From the NCBI GenBank assembly GCA_020024285.1, contig JAHHTZ010000002.1:124001-188000 (forward strand): a stretch of 64,000 nucleotides of DNA, written 5' to 3'. Within the stretch, counting starts at the first letter, position 1, and every line of letters begins with the position of its first letter. Made by a program: the position numbers and the translations under genes. Positions 16,591 through 26,184 of the stretch are shown in pieces. The notes beneath the pieces were generated by a model. That model did no database searches and was not told the DNA's origin. It saw only the letters and a program-made list of their open reading frames with translations. This DNA comes from Oscillospiraceae bacterium (lineage in GTDB: Bacteria; Bacillota; Clostridia; Oscillospirales; Ruminococcaceae).

Positions 16591-17718
16591 ATGGAAGAAT
16601 TTGTTGTAAAAGAAGGAAAGAAGCTGCGCCTTGGATATACAACCGGTTCTTGCGCAGCGGCAGCGGCAAAAGCCGCCACAGTCCTGCTGCTGACGGGAAA
16701 AGCACCAGGCTCCATCTCTCTGATGACCCCAAAGGGGATTCGGCTGGAGCTTCCCATCGTGGAAGCAAAACTTGAGGAACATAAAGCATCCTGCGCCATC
16801 CGAAAGGACAGCGGGGACGATCCCGATGTGACCCACGATCATCTTGTTGTTTCTGAAGTTTCGTACTGCGAACGGGGAATCACGGTCGACGGAGGGTTTG
16901 GAGTCGGAAGAGTGACAAAACCGGGGCTGGATCAGCCGGTGGGAGCAGCAGCGATCAATTCTGTGCCGCGCAGCATGATTTTAGAAAATGTGGAAGAAGT
17001 CTGCAAGCTGTATGACTATCAAGGCGGCATTTCGGTTGTTGTTTCTGTTCCGGACGGAGAGCTGCTTGCAAAGAAAACCTTCAATCCGCGGCTTGGGATC
17101 GTTGGGGGGATTTCGATCCTCGGAACGACAGGGATCGTGGAGCCGATGAGCGAAGCCGCCCTTGTCGAAACGATTCGCGTGGAGCTCAAGCAGCGCCGCG
17201 CAGACGGACACGATTGCGTGCTGCTCACACCGGGAAACTACGGTGCAGATTTTATTCGGGACAAATTGCAGTTTGATCCGGAATTGGCGGTGCAGACCTC
17301 CAACTTCATTGGGGATGCGATTCTCATTTGCAAGGAGCTTGGATTCAGACGGACACTGCTCATCGGGCATATCGGAAAGCTGGTAAAAATCGGCGGAGGG
17401 ATGCTCAACACCCACTCCAAATACGGAGACTGCCGCATGGAGATCCTTGCTGCCAATGCAGCGGCATCCGGACTTTGTGCAGCTCCAATTGAGGCGATCC
17501 TCAACTGTGTTGCCTGCGATGAAGCGGTACGCATCCTGAAGGAAGAAAACGTATTTGAGCCCACCATGAAGCGCTTGGCAGAGCGTGTGGGCTTCCATTT
17601 GAGTCAAAAGGCAGAGGAAATGGAGATAGGTGCCATGCTGTTTTCGAAGGAATACGGCATTTTGGGACAGACCGAAAATGCAGCGGATCTGCTGCAGCAA
17701 ATAAAGGAGGAGTATTAA
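16591..17718 (+). CDS. cbiD: Cobalt-precorrin-5B C1-methyltransferase CbiD
   Basis: Anaerobic-pathway C1 methylation, unrelated in fold to the other corrin methyltransferases. The 375-residue protein begins with the CbiD signature LRLGYTTGSCAAAAAKAA, followed by KDSGDDPDVTH, GVGRVTKPGL and a GGISILGTTGIVEPMSE block. The C-terminal HIGKLVKIGGGMLNTHS is also typical. It starts 3 bases after cbiC without a strong separate Shine-Dalgarno, so coupling is likely. Confidence 0.95.
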   Translation: MEEFVVKEGKKLRLGYTTGSCAAAAAKAATVLLLTGKAPGSISLMTPKGIRLELPIVEAKLEEHKASCAIRKDSGDDPDVTHDHLVVSEVSYCERGITVDGGFGVGRVTKPGLDQPVGAAAINSVPRSMILENVEEVCKLYDYQGGISVVVSVPDGELLAKKTFNPRLGIVGGISILGTTGIVEPMSEAALVETIRVELKQRRADGHDCVLLTPGNYGADFIRDKLQFDPELAVQTSNFIGDAILICKELGFRRTLLIGHIGKLVKIGGGMLNTHSKYGDCRMEILAANAAASGLCAAPIEAILNCVACDEAVRILKEENVFEPTMKRLAERVGFHLSQKAEEMEIGAMLFSKEYGILGQTENAADLLQQIKEEY

Positions 17719-17720
17719 GA

Positions 17721-18476
17721 ATGGTACATTTTGTAGGTGCAGGAAGCGGAGCACCCGACCTTATCACAGTGCGCGGAGCAAAGCTGCTCGGCGAGGCTGA
17801 TGTTGTGATTTATGCAGGCTCCCTTGTGAATCCGCGGCTTCTGAGCTATTGTCAGGAAAGCTGTGAGATCCATGACAGCGCAAAGATGACACTGGAAGAA
17901 GTGATCGAAGTAATCAAGGAAGCAGAAAAACAGGGGAAAACAACGGTGCGCCTTCATACAGGCGACAGCAGCATTTACGGTGCGGTTCGGGAACAGTTCG
18001 ACGAACTCATCAAGCTGGGCATCGAATACGATGTTTGCCCAGGCGTCAGCTCCTTCTGCGGTGCAGCGGCAGCTCTGCGCACAGAATATACCCTTCCCGA
18101 TGTAAGCCAGACCGTCATCATCACCCGTGCTGCCGGCAGGACCCCTGTGCCGGATCGGGAATCCATCCAATCTCTGGCTGCACACCAAGCGACAATGGTG
18201 CTCTTTTTGAGCACCTCCCTCACAGAGAAATTGCAGGCAGAGCTTTTGGAGGGCGGTTACTCTGCTGATACACCGGCAGCAATCGTTTATAAAGCGACCT
18301 GGCCCGATGAGAAAATTTTCCATTGTACGGTAGGGACCCTGCATCAAACCGTTACAGAAAACGGACTCTATAAAACAGCGCTGATTATCGTCGGCGGCTG
18401 TATGGGAGAGTATTATCTGCGCTCTAAGCTGTATGATCCCGAATTCACCACCGAGTTTAGAGAGGGAACCCGATGA
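17721..18476 (+). CDS. cbiF: Cobalt-precorrin-4 C11-methyltransferase CbiF
   Basis: SAM-dependent uroporphyrin-III C-methyltransferase-type enzyme of 251 residues. It starts VHFVGAGSGAPDLITVRG, contains VVIYAGSLVNP, the SAM-contact motif HTGDSSIYGA, and PGVSSFCGAAAAL, followed by the characteristic TRAAGRTPVP that marks CobM/CbiF. ATG 17721 follows AAAGGAGGAG within the end of cbiD. The stop overlaps the cbiG start by four bases. Confidence 0.95.
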   Translation: MVHFVGAGSGAPDLITVRGAKLLGEADVVIYAGSLVNPRLLSYCQESCEIHDSAKMTLEEVIEVIKEAEKQGKTTVRLHTGDSSIYGAVREQFDELIKLGIEYDVCPGVSSFCGAAAALRTEYTLPDVSQTVIITRAAGRTPVPDRESIQSLAAHQATMVLFLSTSLTEKLQAELLEGGYSADTPAAIVYKATWPDEKIFHCTVGTLHQTVTENGLYKTALIIVGGCMGEYYLRSKLYDPEFTTEFREGTR

Positions 18477-19495
18477 ATTTAGCGGTTTTTGCTTACAGCC
18501 GAAAGGGATGCGAAACGGCGCGCAGAGTCCTTCAGACGATGGGAAAAGATTGTGAATGCAGAGCATTTACGATGGAACGCTTTGAGGAAAGGGGCTTTTC
18601 TCCAATTCAAAAACCATCCCCGTCGTTTTACGGACCGCTCTTTCAATGGGCGGATGCGATGGTGTTTGTAGGGGCATGCGGGATTGCAGTGCGGGAAATT
18701 GCCCCCCATGTAAAGGATAAGCGCACAGACCCTGCCGTTTTGTCCGTCGATGAGCTTGGTAAGTTTGTGATCCCACTGCTGTCGGGACACATCGGGGGAG
18801 CCAATGAGCTGGCAAAATCACTGGCAGAGCAACTCGATGCCATCCCTGTTATTACAACAGCAACCGATATCAACCATAAATTTTCCGTTGACAGCTGGGC
18901 TACGACCCACGGCTTTGCAATCGATAATATGCATGCGGCAAAATCCGTATCCGCAGCCATTTTGGAATCTCCGGTTGCGCTGCACAGCGATTTTCCGATT
19001 GTGACCCCTCTGCCCAACGGGGTCGTGTCAGGCGATCATGGATCGGTGGGGATTTGTTTAAGCTGGGAAACAAAGAAGCTCTATGAGGAAACGCTGCTCC
19101 TCGTTCCAAAAATCCTTCATCTGGGGATCGGCTGCCGAAAGGGAACTTCCATAGAAGCGATTCAGGAGCTGGTGGAGGATGTATTGAATCAATATCATAT
19201 CCATCCGAAGGCCCTCAAATGCGTTTCCTCAATCGATTTGAAGAAAGAGGAATCGGGGCTGCTGTCTTTTTGTGAAGCAAGGGGGCTGCCTGTTTCGTTT
19301 TATACTTCGGAGGAATTAAAGGCTGTCAAGGGGGAGTTCACCCCCTCTGAATTTGTAAAGCATATCACCGGTGTGGACAATGTCTGCGAGCGGGCAGCGC
19401 TGATCCATGCAGAGAAACTGATCGTAAAAAAGACTGCCCGAAACGGCGTGACTGTAGCAGTGGCAGCAGAAAATCTGGAGGTGCGCTTTGAGTAA
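18473..19495 (+). CDS. cbiG: Cobalt-precorrin-5A hydrolase CbiG
   Basis: Opens the delta-lactone of cobalt-precorrin-5A and releases the two-carbon fragment as acetaldehyde. The 340-residue protein has the N-terminal CbiG domain (LAVFAYSRKGCETA), the conserved core GACGIAVREIAPHVKDK, LLSGHIGGANELA, and the C-terminal domain with LGIGCRKGT, ending near VAAENLEVRF. ATG 18473 overlaps the cbiF stop. The cbiH start lies within its last codons. Confidence 0.94.
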   Translation: MNLAVFAYSRKGCETARRVLQTMGKDCECRAFTMERFEERGFSPIQKPSPSFYGPLFQWADAMVFVGACGIAVREIAPHVKDKRTDPAVLSVDELGKFVIPLLSGHIGGANELAKSLAEQLDAIPVITTATDINHKFSVDSWATTHGFAIDNMHAAKSVSAAILESPVALHSDFPIVTPLPNGVVSGDHGSVGICLSWETKKLYEETLLLVPKILHLGIGCRKGTSIEAIQELVEDVLNQYHIHPKALKCVSSIDLKKEESGLLSFCEARGLPVSFYTSEELKAVKGEFTPSEFVKHITGVDNVCERAALIHAEKLIVKKTARNGVTVAVAAENLEVRFE

Positions 19496-20219
19496 GCTAT
19501 ATGTAGTGGGCATCGGTCCCGGAAATTATGAAAATATGACCATCCGTGCAGTACAGGCACTGAAAGACTGTGATTTGATTGTCGGATATACAGTATATGT
19601 AGACCTGGTGAAGGAATATTTTCCTGAGAAGGAATTCCTCACCACCGCAATGACAAAGGAAGTGGAGCGCTGCAGTCTGGCGCTGGAAGAAGCACACAAG
19701 GGAAAGAACGTCGCCATGATCTGCTCCGGCGACAGCGGCGTTTACGGAATGTCCGCTCTGATTTATGAGCTTCGCGGAGAAACATCCGAACCGCAAGTCG
19801 AAGTGATCCCGGGGCTTACTGCCGCGTGCAGCGGGGCAGCCCTTCTGGGCGCTCCGCTGACCCATGACTTTGCAGTCATCAGCCTGAGCGACCGTCTGAC
19901 AAAGTGGGAAACCATTGTAGATCGTCTGCGCCATGCAGCTCAGGCAGACCTCTCCATCGCAATTTACAACCCATGCAGTAAGGGACGCCCCGATCATCTC
20001 AAAAAAGCATGTGATATCCTGCTTGAATATCTTCCGAAAGACCGTATCTGCGGGATCTGCCGAAATATCGGCCGTCGGGAGGAAAGCGCTCAGATCCTGA
20101 CACTGGAGGAACTCAAACAGGCAGAGGTTGATATGTTCTGCACGGTATTTATCGGCAATGCGATGTGTAAATCCATCAACGGAAAGATGGTAACACCGAG
20201 AGGCTACCGCCATGTCTAA
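19488..20219 (+). CDS. cbiH: Cobalt-precorrin-3 C17-methyltransferase CbiH
   Basis: SAM-dependent methylation with ring contraction at C17. The 243-residue product shows LYVVGIGPGNYENMTIRA, IVGYTVYVDLV, the SAM motif SGDSGVYGM, and PGLTAACSGAALLGAPLTHDF, all typical of CobJ/CbiH. I take TTG 19488 as start: GGAGGTG lies 7 bases upstream and no ATG occurs near it. It overlaps the cbiG end by eight bases and the next gene by eight. Confidence 0.93.
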   Translation: MSKLYVVGIGPGNYENMTIRAVQALKDCDLIVGYTVYVDLVKEYFPEKEFLTTAMTKEVERCSLALEEAHKGKNVAMICSGDSGVYGMSALIYELRGETSEPQVEVIPGLTAACSGAALLGAPLTHDFAVISLSDRLTKWETIVDRLRHAAQADLSIAIYNPCSKGRPDHLKKACDILLEYLPKDRICGICRNIGRREESAQILTLEELKQAEVDMFCTVFIGNAMCKSINGKMVTPRGYRHV

Positions 20220-22170
20220 GATTTGCATTTTTGCAGGGACAACGGAAGGGCGTCTGCTGGCGGAGCGCTTGGGCAATCAGCCGATCGAAGTGTTGGTCTG
20301 CGTAGCGACCGATTACGGAGAAACGCTCCTTGCACCGACAGAAAATCTCAAGGTTTCTGCGAAGCGATTGTCAGAGCAGGAAATGGAGGAGCTGTTTCGA
20401 AAAGAGCAGTTCTCCTGCGTTGTTGATGCGACGCACCCTTATGCAACGGAGGTAACGGAGAATATCCTTGCCGCCTGCACAAGCTGCGGCATCAAATATC
20501 TGCGGCTCCTGCGCGGAGCCTCGCAGGAGGAAGGGGATGCAGTTGTCGTTTCGGACACAAAATCTGCCGCAGAATTTCTTGCCTCCACCGACGGGAATAT
20601 CCTCCTGACGACCGGAAGCAAGGAGCTGAGCGTGTTCGCTCCCCTTGCCTCCCGAATTTACGCACGGGTGCTGCCAATGGAAAGCTCGTTCATCAGCTGC
20701 AAGGAGGCAGGGATCGAGCCGTCCCATATCCTTGCAATGCAGGGTCCGTTCAGCGTTGACATGAACCTTGCACTCCTCAAATCATGCGCGGCAGCGTATC
20801 TTGTAACAAAGGAAGGCGGACGCAGCGGCGGATTTGCAGAAAAGATGGAGGCGGCAAAACAATATGGCGCAACGATGGTCATCATCGGAAGACCGGAACA
20901 AAAGAGCGGAATGGAATTTTCAGAGCTTCTGAACCATCTGTGCCGCCGCTTTGGGCTTCATCTGCCGCCAAAGGTGCGCGTTGTGGGAATGGGTCCGGGA
21001 AGCGAAGCTGCAATGACGGAAGAAGTACAAAATGCCATCAAAACAGCGGACTGCCTGATTGGAGCAAAGAGGATGTTGAAAACTGCATCTGCGCATCAGA
21101 CAGTCTATGATGCCATTTCTCCTGAAAAAATTGCCCAATTTATCCAAGATCATTCCGAATATCACAGCTTTACGGTGATCATGTCAGGGGATACCGGTTT
21201 TTTCAGCGGTACCAAGAAGCTGATTCCACTTCTCCACGACTGCGATGTGGAAATCCTGCCGGGACTTTCTTCTCTATCATATCTTTGCGCAAAATTGGGA
21301 GAATCCTATGAGGATGTCGTCAACATCAGCCTGCACGGAAGAGCACACAACCTTGTTCCCGATGTGCGCAGATATCCCCGTATTTTTACGCTGACCGGGG
21401 GAGAAAACAGTATCGATTCCATTTGCCGTCAGTTGTGTGACGCACAGCTTGGGGACGTCAAGGTGAGTGTTGGAGAAAGACTCAGCTATCCCGAAGAAAA
21501 AGTTACGATTGCAGCGGCAAAAGAGCTTTGTAATCGCGAATTTGACAGCTTGAGCGCTGCACTGATTGAAAACCCCGCTGCAAACCCAATCGTGACCCAC
21601 GGTCTGCCGGACGAGCTCTTTCAAAGGGGGAGTGCATCCGACGGGGCAGTGGTACCGATGACAAAGATGGAGGTGCGCTCTGTGGCACTCTCCAAGTTGC
21701 AGCTGACAAAGCGCGCAGTTTGCTGGGATATCGGCGCAGGAACGGGCTCTGTGGCGATCGAAATGGCAATGCAGACGGATGGGGATGTGTATGCAATCGA
21801 GCGAAAAGAGGATGCAGTCGATCTTCTGAAGGAAAACTGTCGGAAATTCGGGACACACAATGTAACTGCAATTTTGGGAACAGCACCGGAGGGATGTGAG
21901 GATCTTCCCGCTCCGACCCATGTATTCATCGGCGGAAGTGCCGGAAATATGAAGGACATCTTAGAGCTGATCCTTCAAAAAAATCCCCATGCCCGCATTG
22001 TGGCAACGGCAGTTACGCTCGAATCGATTGGAGAGCTTTGCTCCTGCATGAAGCAGTTTTCGTTTGCAGAAACGGTTTGCATCACCTCTGCAAGGGATCG
22101 AAGAGCGGGTTCGTACCACCTGATGATGGGGCAAAACCCGATTCATATTTTTACGCTCCAAAATGAATAG
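20212..22170 (+). CDS. Triple fusion CobK/CbiJ - CbiE - CbiT
   Basis: A single 652-residue frame holds three enzymes of the corrin ring pathway. Residues 1 to about 245 are cobalt-precorrin-6A reductase (GTTEGRLLAERL, VDATHPYATEVTENI, LLTTGSKEL). Residues about 255-455 are CbiE, the C5-methyltransferase (VRVVGMGPGSEAAMT, MSGDTGFFSG, LPGLSSLSYLCAKLG). Residues about 465-652 are CbiT, the C15-methyltransferase/decarboxylase (HGLPDELF, SAM motif DIGAGTGSVAIEMA at 506-519). CbiE-CbiT fusions are known as CobL; adding the reductase to the front is less common. No internal stop or frameshift is seen. It is the last gene before a terminator. Confidence 0.93.
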   Translation: MSKICIFAGTTEGRLLAERLGNQPIEVLVCVATDYGETLLAPTENLKVSAKRLSEQEMEELFRKEQFSCVVDATHPYATEVTENILAACTSCGIKYLRLLRGASQEEGDAVVVSDTKSAAEFLASTDGNILLTTGSKELSVFAPLASRIYARVLPMESSFISCKEAGIEPSHILAMQGPFSVDMNLALLKSCAAAYLVTKEGGRSGGFAEKMEAAKQYGATMVIIGRPEQKSGMEFSELLNHLCRRFGLHLPPKVRVVGMGPGSEAAMTEEVQNAIKTADCLIGAKRMLKTASAHQTVYDAISPEKIAQFIQDHSEYHSFTVIMSGDTGFFSGTKKLIPLLHDCDVEILPGLSSLSYLCAKLGESYEDVVNISLHGRAHNLVPDVRRYPRIFTLTGGENSIDSICRQLCDAQLGDVKVSVGERLSYPEEKVTIAAAKELCNREFDSLSAALIENPAANPIVTHGLPDELFQRGSASDGAVVPMTKMEVRSVALSKLQLTKRAVCWDIGAGTGSVAIEMAMQTDGDVYAIERKEDAVDLLKENCRKFGTHNVTAILGTAPEGCEDLPAPTHVFIGGSAGNMKDILELILQKNPHARIVATAVTLESIGELCSCMKQFSFAETVCITSARDRRAGSYHLMMGQNPIHIFTLQNE

Positions 22171-22179
22171 AATACTTTC

Positions 22180-22209
22180 AAAAACGCCCGTCGCAAGACC
22201 GGCGTTTTT
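22180..22209 (+). terminator. Intrinsic terminator of the cobalamin operon
   Basis: AAAAACGCC (22180-22188) pairs with GGCGTTTTT (22201-22209), which includes the T-run. The remaining 220 bases before the next promoter are AT-rich, with no gene seen. Confidence 0.85.
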
Positions 22210-22385
22210 CTGTATCACTGACAGATGTACCTGCACCCCAAAAGCATCTGAGCTATACCCCTCTGCTCCTTTTCGATTTCTCCCAATGATCTCTGTAAGA
22301 CTTTTTGATGGTTTTGCATAAGCGGCAGAAAGGTGCTCAGAAAGGCTTGAGCTTACGGTTTGTATCAATGGCGGAATGATTAAAT

Positions 22386-22403
22386 ATACATAATAATATG
22401 TAT
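22386..22403 (+). promoter_or_regulatory. Inverted repeat upstream of the peptide transporter promoter
   Basis: ATACATA (22386-22392) and TATGTAT (22397-22403) are exact inverted repeats around ATAA, about 26 bases upstream of the -35. It may be a regulator site or an UP-like AT-rich element. Confidence 0.4.
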
Positions 22404-22428
22404 TTATAAAAATAATTTTAAAAAAGTA

Positions 22429-22485
22429 TTGCATTTTAATTCATAAGAGCGTATAATAACTCAATGTTAAACATATTTTAACATT
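22429..22485 (+). promoter_or_regulatory. Promoter and operator-like inverted repeat of the peptide transporter operon
   Basis: TTGCAT (22429-22434), 17 bases, then TATAAT (22452-22457). Right at the expected transcription start lies AATGTTAA (22463-22470) / TTAACATT (22478-22485), an exact 8-bp inverted repeat with a 7-base spacer. Its placement would suit a repressor that blocks initiation. Confidence 0.75.
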
Positions 22486-22507
22486 AGATTAAGAGGAGAT
22501 GTAGAAT

Positions 22508-24184
22508 ATGAATAAGAAAATTGTATCAGCAGTGCTTAGTGCCGCAATGTGCATAAGTATGCTCTCAGGATGCGGCGGCGAACCCAACCAGCCAACAGCA
22601 GATAATAAAGAAACAACAAATGCGGCAGAGGATGCAAACAAAAAGACGGATGTCACAGTTGGTGTCGGTCAGCAGTTTACAACCCTGGACCCAGGTATTT
22701 CAACAGAAACAGTCAATTCCTACGCAATCAAACATATGTATGCAGCGCTGTATAGCAAATTGGAAGACGGCACCATCATTCCGGACCTGGCAGATGGCGA
22801 ACCGGAGGTTAGCGAGGATGGGCTTACCTATACGATCAAAATCAAGGAAAACGTACAGTGGAGCGATGGCAAGCCGATCACGGCACAAGATTTTGTATAC
22901 GGTATCAACAGAAACCTCACCTACGGTGCAGAAAACAGCTTCGCCATTGATTCTGTGGCAAGATATTTGCAGGACGCACAAGAATATCAGGCGGACACAG
23001 AAATCGATTTGAGCAGCTTCGAATTTGCCGGTGTGAAGGCAATCGATGACAAAACCGTACAATATCAGTTAAAATCCCCGTGTGCATTTTTCACCGGGCT
23101 TCTTTGCGGAGACGCATGGCTGCCGCTTCGGGAAGATTTTGCAGAGCCGGGATTTTCAGAGTGGTCGGTTGAACCGGGGTATCCGGTGTGCGGTCCGTAT
23201 GAGCTGACATACTGCAACGAAAACGAAAAGGTAGTCCTTGAAAAGAATGAAAACTACTACAATGCCGATAAGGTAACAATCGATAAAATCACATTTTTGG
23301 TAATGCCGGATATGGATGCACAGGCCGCAGCCTTCAAAACAGGCGACTTGGATGTGGCACTTTCCATCAACTCATCCATCATCTCCACCTATGAAAACAA
23401 GAATGAACTTTGGAGCTACCCGGAGCAGGCTGTTTACTCCATCGATGTGAACTCCGGGGAGAAGGGGATAGATGCCTTGAAAAATGTGGATGTACGCCGC
23501 GCGATTTCCCTGGCAATCGACCGGGAAGAAATTTGCAAAGCAATCGATGTCGGAGATTTTTACAAACCTCTCTATGGATATGTTCCTTACGGAATGAAGG
23601 GCGTTGAAAAAGACTTCCGTATCGAAGGCGACGAAAAGGAAAAAATGGCAGGCTATGATCCGCAGGCAGCGAAAGAGCTCCTTGAGAAAGCGGGCTATGA
23701 TGAAAACAATCCTCTGGAATTAAAATATAAATATTCAAACAACTCCATCCACGGAGATATCGCTCAGATCCTTCAGCAGATGTGGAAAAATGTCGGCATC
23801 GATGTAGAGCTTGAGGTTGTTGAATCCGGTGTGTTCTACGATCAGGTCGATCAGGGTGACTTTGATCTTGCCCGTTATGCCCTTTCCTGCACCAACGACC
23901 CATCACAGTATCTGAATCAATGGACAAAGGAAATGCAGCCGGTTCCAGCCGTAAATGATCCGAAATACGACCAGATGATGCAGGATGTAGCCTTCATCAC
24001 AGACAGGACCGAATATATGAATAAACTGCACGAAATCGAAGAATACCTCGTCAAAGATATGGTATACGTTATCCCGCTTTTCGGTTATAACCAGCCGGCT
24101 TTGAAAAAGGAAAATTTAAAAGGAGTTCATGAGAGCCACGATTCTTTACCGCTCTATTCTTATGCATATGCGTGGTTTGAATAA
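22508..24184 (+). CDS. Peptide ABC transporter substrate-binding lipoprotein
   Basis: Extracytoplasmic solute-binding protein (SBP_bac_5, OppA/DppA family) of 558 residues. The N-terminus is a lipoprotein signal with the lipobox LSGC (Cys22), followed by an acidic, Thr/Asn-rich linker. The mature part shows the family's early motif FTTLDPG, then LADGEPEVSEDGLTYTIKIKENVQWSDGKPITAQDFVY, abbreviated here to its key WSDG..TAxDFVY pattern, and the later VRRAISLAIDRE. It should capture oligo- or dipeptides and pass them to the two permeases encoded four and five cistrons along. ATG 22508 follows AGAGGAG. Confidence 0.92.
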   Translation: MNKKIVSAVLSAAMCISMLSGCGGEPNQPTADNKETTNAAEDANKKTDVTVGVGQQFTTLDPGISTETVNSYAIKHMYAALYSKLEDGTIIPDLADGEPEVSEDGLTYTIKIKENVQWSDGKPITAQDFVYGINRNLTYGAENSFAIDSVARYLQDAQEYQADTEIDLSSFEFAGVKAIDDKTVQYQLKSPCAFFTGLLCGDAWLPLREDFAEPGFSEWSVEPGYPVCGPYELTYCNENEKVVLEKNENYYNADKVTIDKITFLVMPDMDAQAAAFKTGDLDVALSINSSIISTYENKNELWSYPEQAVYSIDVNSGEKGIDALKNVDVRRAISLAIDREEICKAIDVGDFYKPLYGYVPYGMKGVEKDFRIEGDEKEKMAGYDPQAAKELLEKAGYDENNPLELKYKYSNNSIHGDIAQILQQMWKNVGIDVELEVVESGVFYDQVDQGDFDLARYALSCTNDPSQYLNQWTKEMQPVPAVNDPKYDQMMQDVAFITDRTEYMNKLHEIEEYLVKDMVYVIPLFGYNQPALKKENLKGVHESHDSLPLYSYAYAWFE

Positions 24185-24196
24185 GGAGAAGAACAA

Positions 24197-26170
24197 ATGA
24201 AAAAATTAGAAAGCACTGCATTGCTGGATTTTCAGTATTTGTCAGACCTTACTGTATCACCGAAAGAAAAAAGTGCTGCCTTTGTGGTGAAAAAAGCAAA
24301 AGCAGATCAGACAGGATACGATTCCTATATTTATGCCATCGACCTTGACTCTGAGAAAGTCTGGAAGCTGACTTCTTCCGGCTCGGATTCCGGTATGATC
24401 TATGACGATGAGAATACACTGCTGTTCCCATCGGTACGCAAGGAATCCGATGCCGCAGACGACTTGAACGCAAAAACAGTGTTTTACAAAATTGCATTGA
24501 ATGGGGGAGAGGCAGAGGAAGCCTTTGCCGTCCCCTATACAGTGGATAAAATAGGAAAGGTTTGTGATGGGGTTTATGTGTTTTCGGCAGAGGTTGACCT
24601 CAATCAGCCCAAAACACAAGAAGAAAGCCAGTATCATGTGCTGGAGGAGCTTCCATTCTGGAAAAACGGCGGGTATTTTGCCTCCCGTTTCAGAAATTCC
24701 CTGTTTATATTGGAGGAAAAGACCGGTGAAGTTACCCAGCTGACCCCTCCGCTTTTTGCCGCAGACAATTTTAAAATAGCACAAAGCAAGGTGTATTACA
24801 CCGGCGTTTCCTATGATGCTGTTTTGCCGGATACAAACGGGCTCTATGTTTACGACGTACAGAGTAAGGCAACACAGACCCTGATCGACAGCGACAAAAT
24901 TCACATCGACTCTTTCGATATTGAACCAACGGAGGAAGGAAATCATACGGTATGGCTTGCAGCTTCCACGATGGACAAATACGGGAATGGGCAGTACCCG
25001 GATCTTTATCGATGTGAAAATAAGGAAATGCACCTTGCAGCTGTTTATGGGAATGGAGTCGGTACTTCCGCGGCCGGAGATACTGTGCTTGGCGGCGGCT
25101 TCAAATTTCAGGTATATCAGGGAGCGCTTTACTTTGTATCTATGACAGAAGTCAACGCAGAGCTCTACCAGCTTCAAAAAGATGCGAATCAGGCGGCAAA
25201 GGTGATCCCGTTTGACGGTTCTATTGATTGCTTTGCAATGACAGGGGATAAGGTTTTGATGATTGCAAGAAAGCCGGGAAAACTTTCTGAGCTTTATGTA
25301 TACGATCAAAAGACCTGTGAGGAAAAGCAGCTTCAATCCTTTAACGAAGAAGTGCTGAAGGATACCTATGTGGCTCAGGTGATCGATGCCGGGTTTATTG
25401 ATTCTGACGGCGTGAAAATCGAAGGCTATGTGATCCTTCCAAAGGACTATGATCCAAAGAAGAAGTATCCCGGCATTCTCGATATGCACGGCGGACCAAA
25501 AGGAGCATTTGGAACGGTTTATTTTCATGAGATGCAGTGGCTTGCAAATGAAGGTTACTTTGTATTTTTCTGCAATCCACGGGGAAGTGACGGAAAAGGC
25601 AATGAATTTGCCGATCTGAGGGGAAAATACGGAAACATCGATTATAAAGACTTTATGGAATTTACAGACCATGTGCTTGAGATGTTCCCATCCCTTGATA
25701 AAAATCGTCTCGGCGTCACCGGCGGAAGCTACGGCGGATGGATGACGAACTGGATCATCGGGCATACGGATCGCTTTGCAGCAGCCGTAAGCTGCCGGAG
25801 CTTTTGCAACTTCCTGTCCGATTTTGGAGCTAGTGAAATTGGATATTCCTTTGATGTCAATGAAAATGCCGGGAAAACCCCGTGGACCGCGCCGGAACAG
25901 CTGTGGAAGCATTCTCCGATTGCATACGCCGACCGGGCAAAAACGCCGACACTGTTTATTCATTCAATCAAGGATTATAACTGTCCGATTTCGGAAGGTC
26001 TTCAAATGTTTGCAGCACTGAAATATCATGGTGTGCCATCAAAAGCATTTCTTATTGAGGGCGAAAACCATGAGCTTTCCAGAAGCGGAAAGCCGATCCA
26101 TCGGCTGCGCCGCCTGACGGAAATGAAATCCTGGTTTGACCGATATCTTAAACTGGATCAGATCGAATAA
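24197..26170 (+). CDS. S9-family serine peptidase (prolyl oligopeptidase/acylaminoacyl-peptidase type)
   Basis: A 657-residue cytoplasmic peptidase without signal sequence. Residues about 1-380 form a beta-propeller-like region with repeated WKL, LYVYD and LYQL strands. The C-terminal alpha/beta hydrolase domain holds GGSYGGW (nucleophile Ser511), Asp593 in IKDYNCP and His625 in GENHEL, giving a full triad. The oxyanion segment HGGP is at 431-434. S9 enzymes cleave short peptides, often after proline or at acylated N-termini. Lying 12 bases after the binding protein and 14 before the permease genes, it probably digests imported peptides. Confidence 0.92.
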   Translation: MKKLESTALLDFQYLSDLTVSPKEKSAAFVVKKAKADQTGYDSYIYAIDLDSEKVWKLTSSGSDSGMIYDDENTLLFPSVRKESDAADDLNAKTVFYKIALNGGEAEEAFAVPYTVDKIGKVCDGVYVFSAEVDLNQPKTQEESQYHVLEELPFWKNGGYFASRFRNSLFILEEKTGEVTQLTPPLFAADNFKIAQSKVYYTGVSYDAVLPDTNGLYVYDVQSKATQTLIDSDKIHIDSFDIEPTEEGNHTVWLAASTMDKYGNGQYPDLYRCENKEMHLAAVYGNGVGTSAAGDTVLGGGFKFQVYQGALYFVSMTEVNAELYQLQKDANQAAKVIPFDGSIDCFAMTGDKVLMIARKPGKLSELYVYDQKTCEEKQLQSFNEEVLKDTYVAQVIDAGFIDSDGVKIEGYVILPKDYDPKKKYPGILDMHGGPKGAFGTVYFHEMQWLANEGYFVFFCNPRGSDGKGNEFADLRGKYGNIDYKDFMEFTDHVLEMFPSLDKNRLGVTGGSYGGWMTNWIIGHTDRFAAAVSCRSFCNFLSDFGASEIGYSFDVNENAGKTPWTAPEQLWKHSPIAYADRAKTPTLFIHSIKDYNCPISEGLQMFAALKYHGVPSKAFLIEGENHELSRSGKPIHRLRRLTEMKSWFDRYLKLDQIE

Positions 26171-26184
26171 AGGAGACAAAAAAG

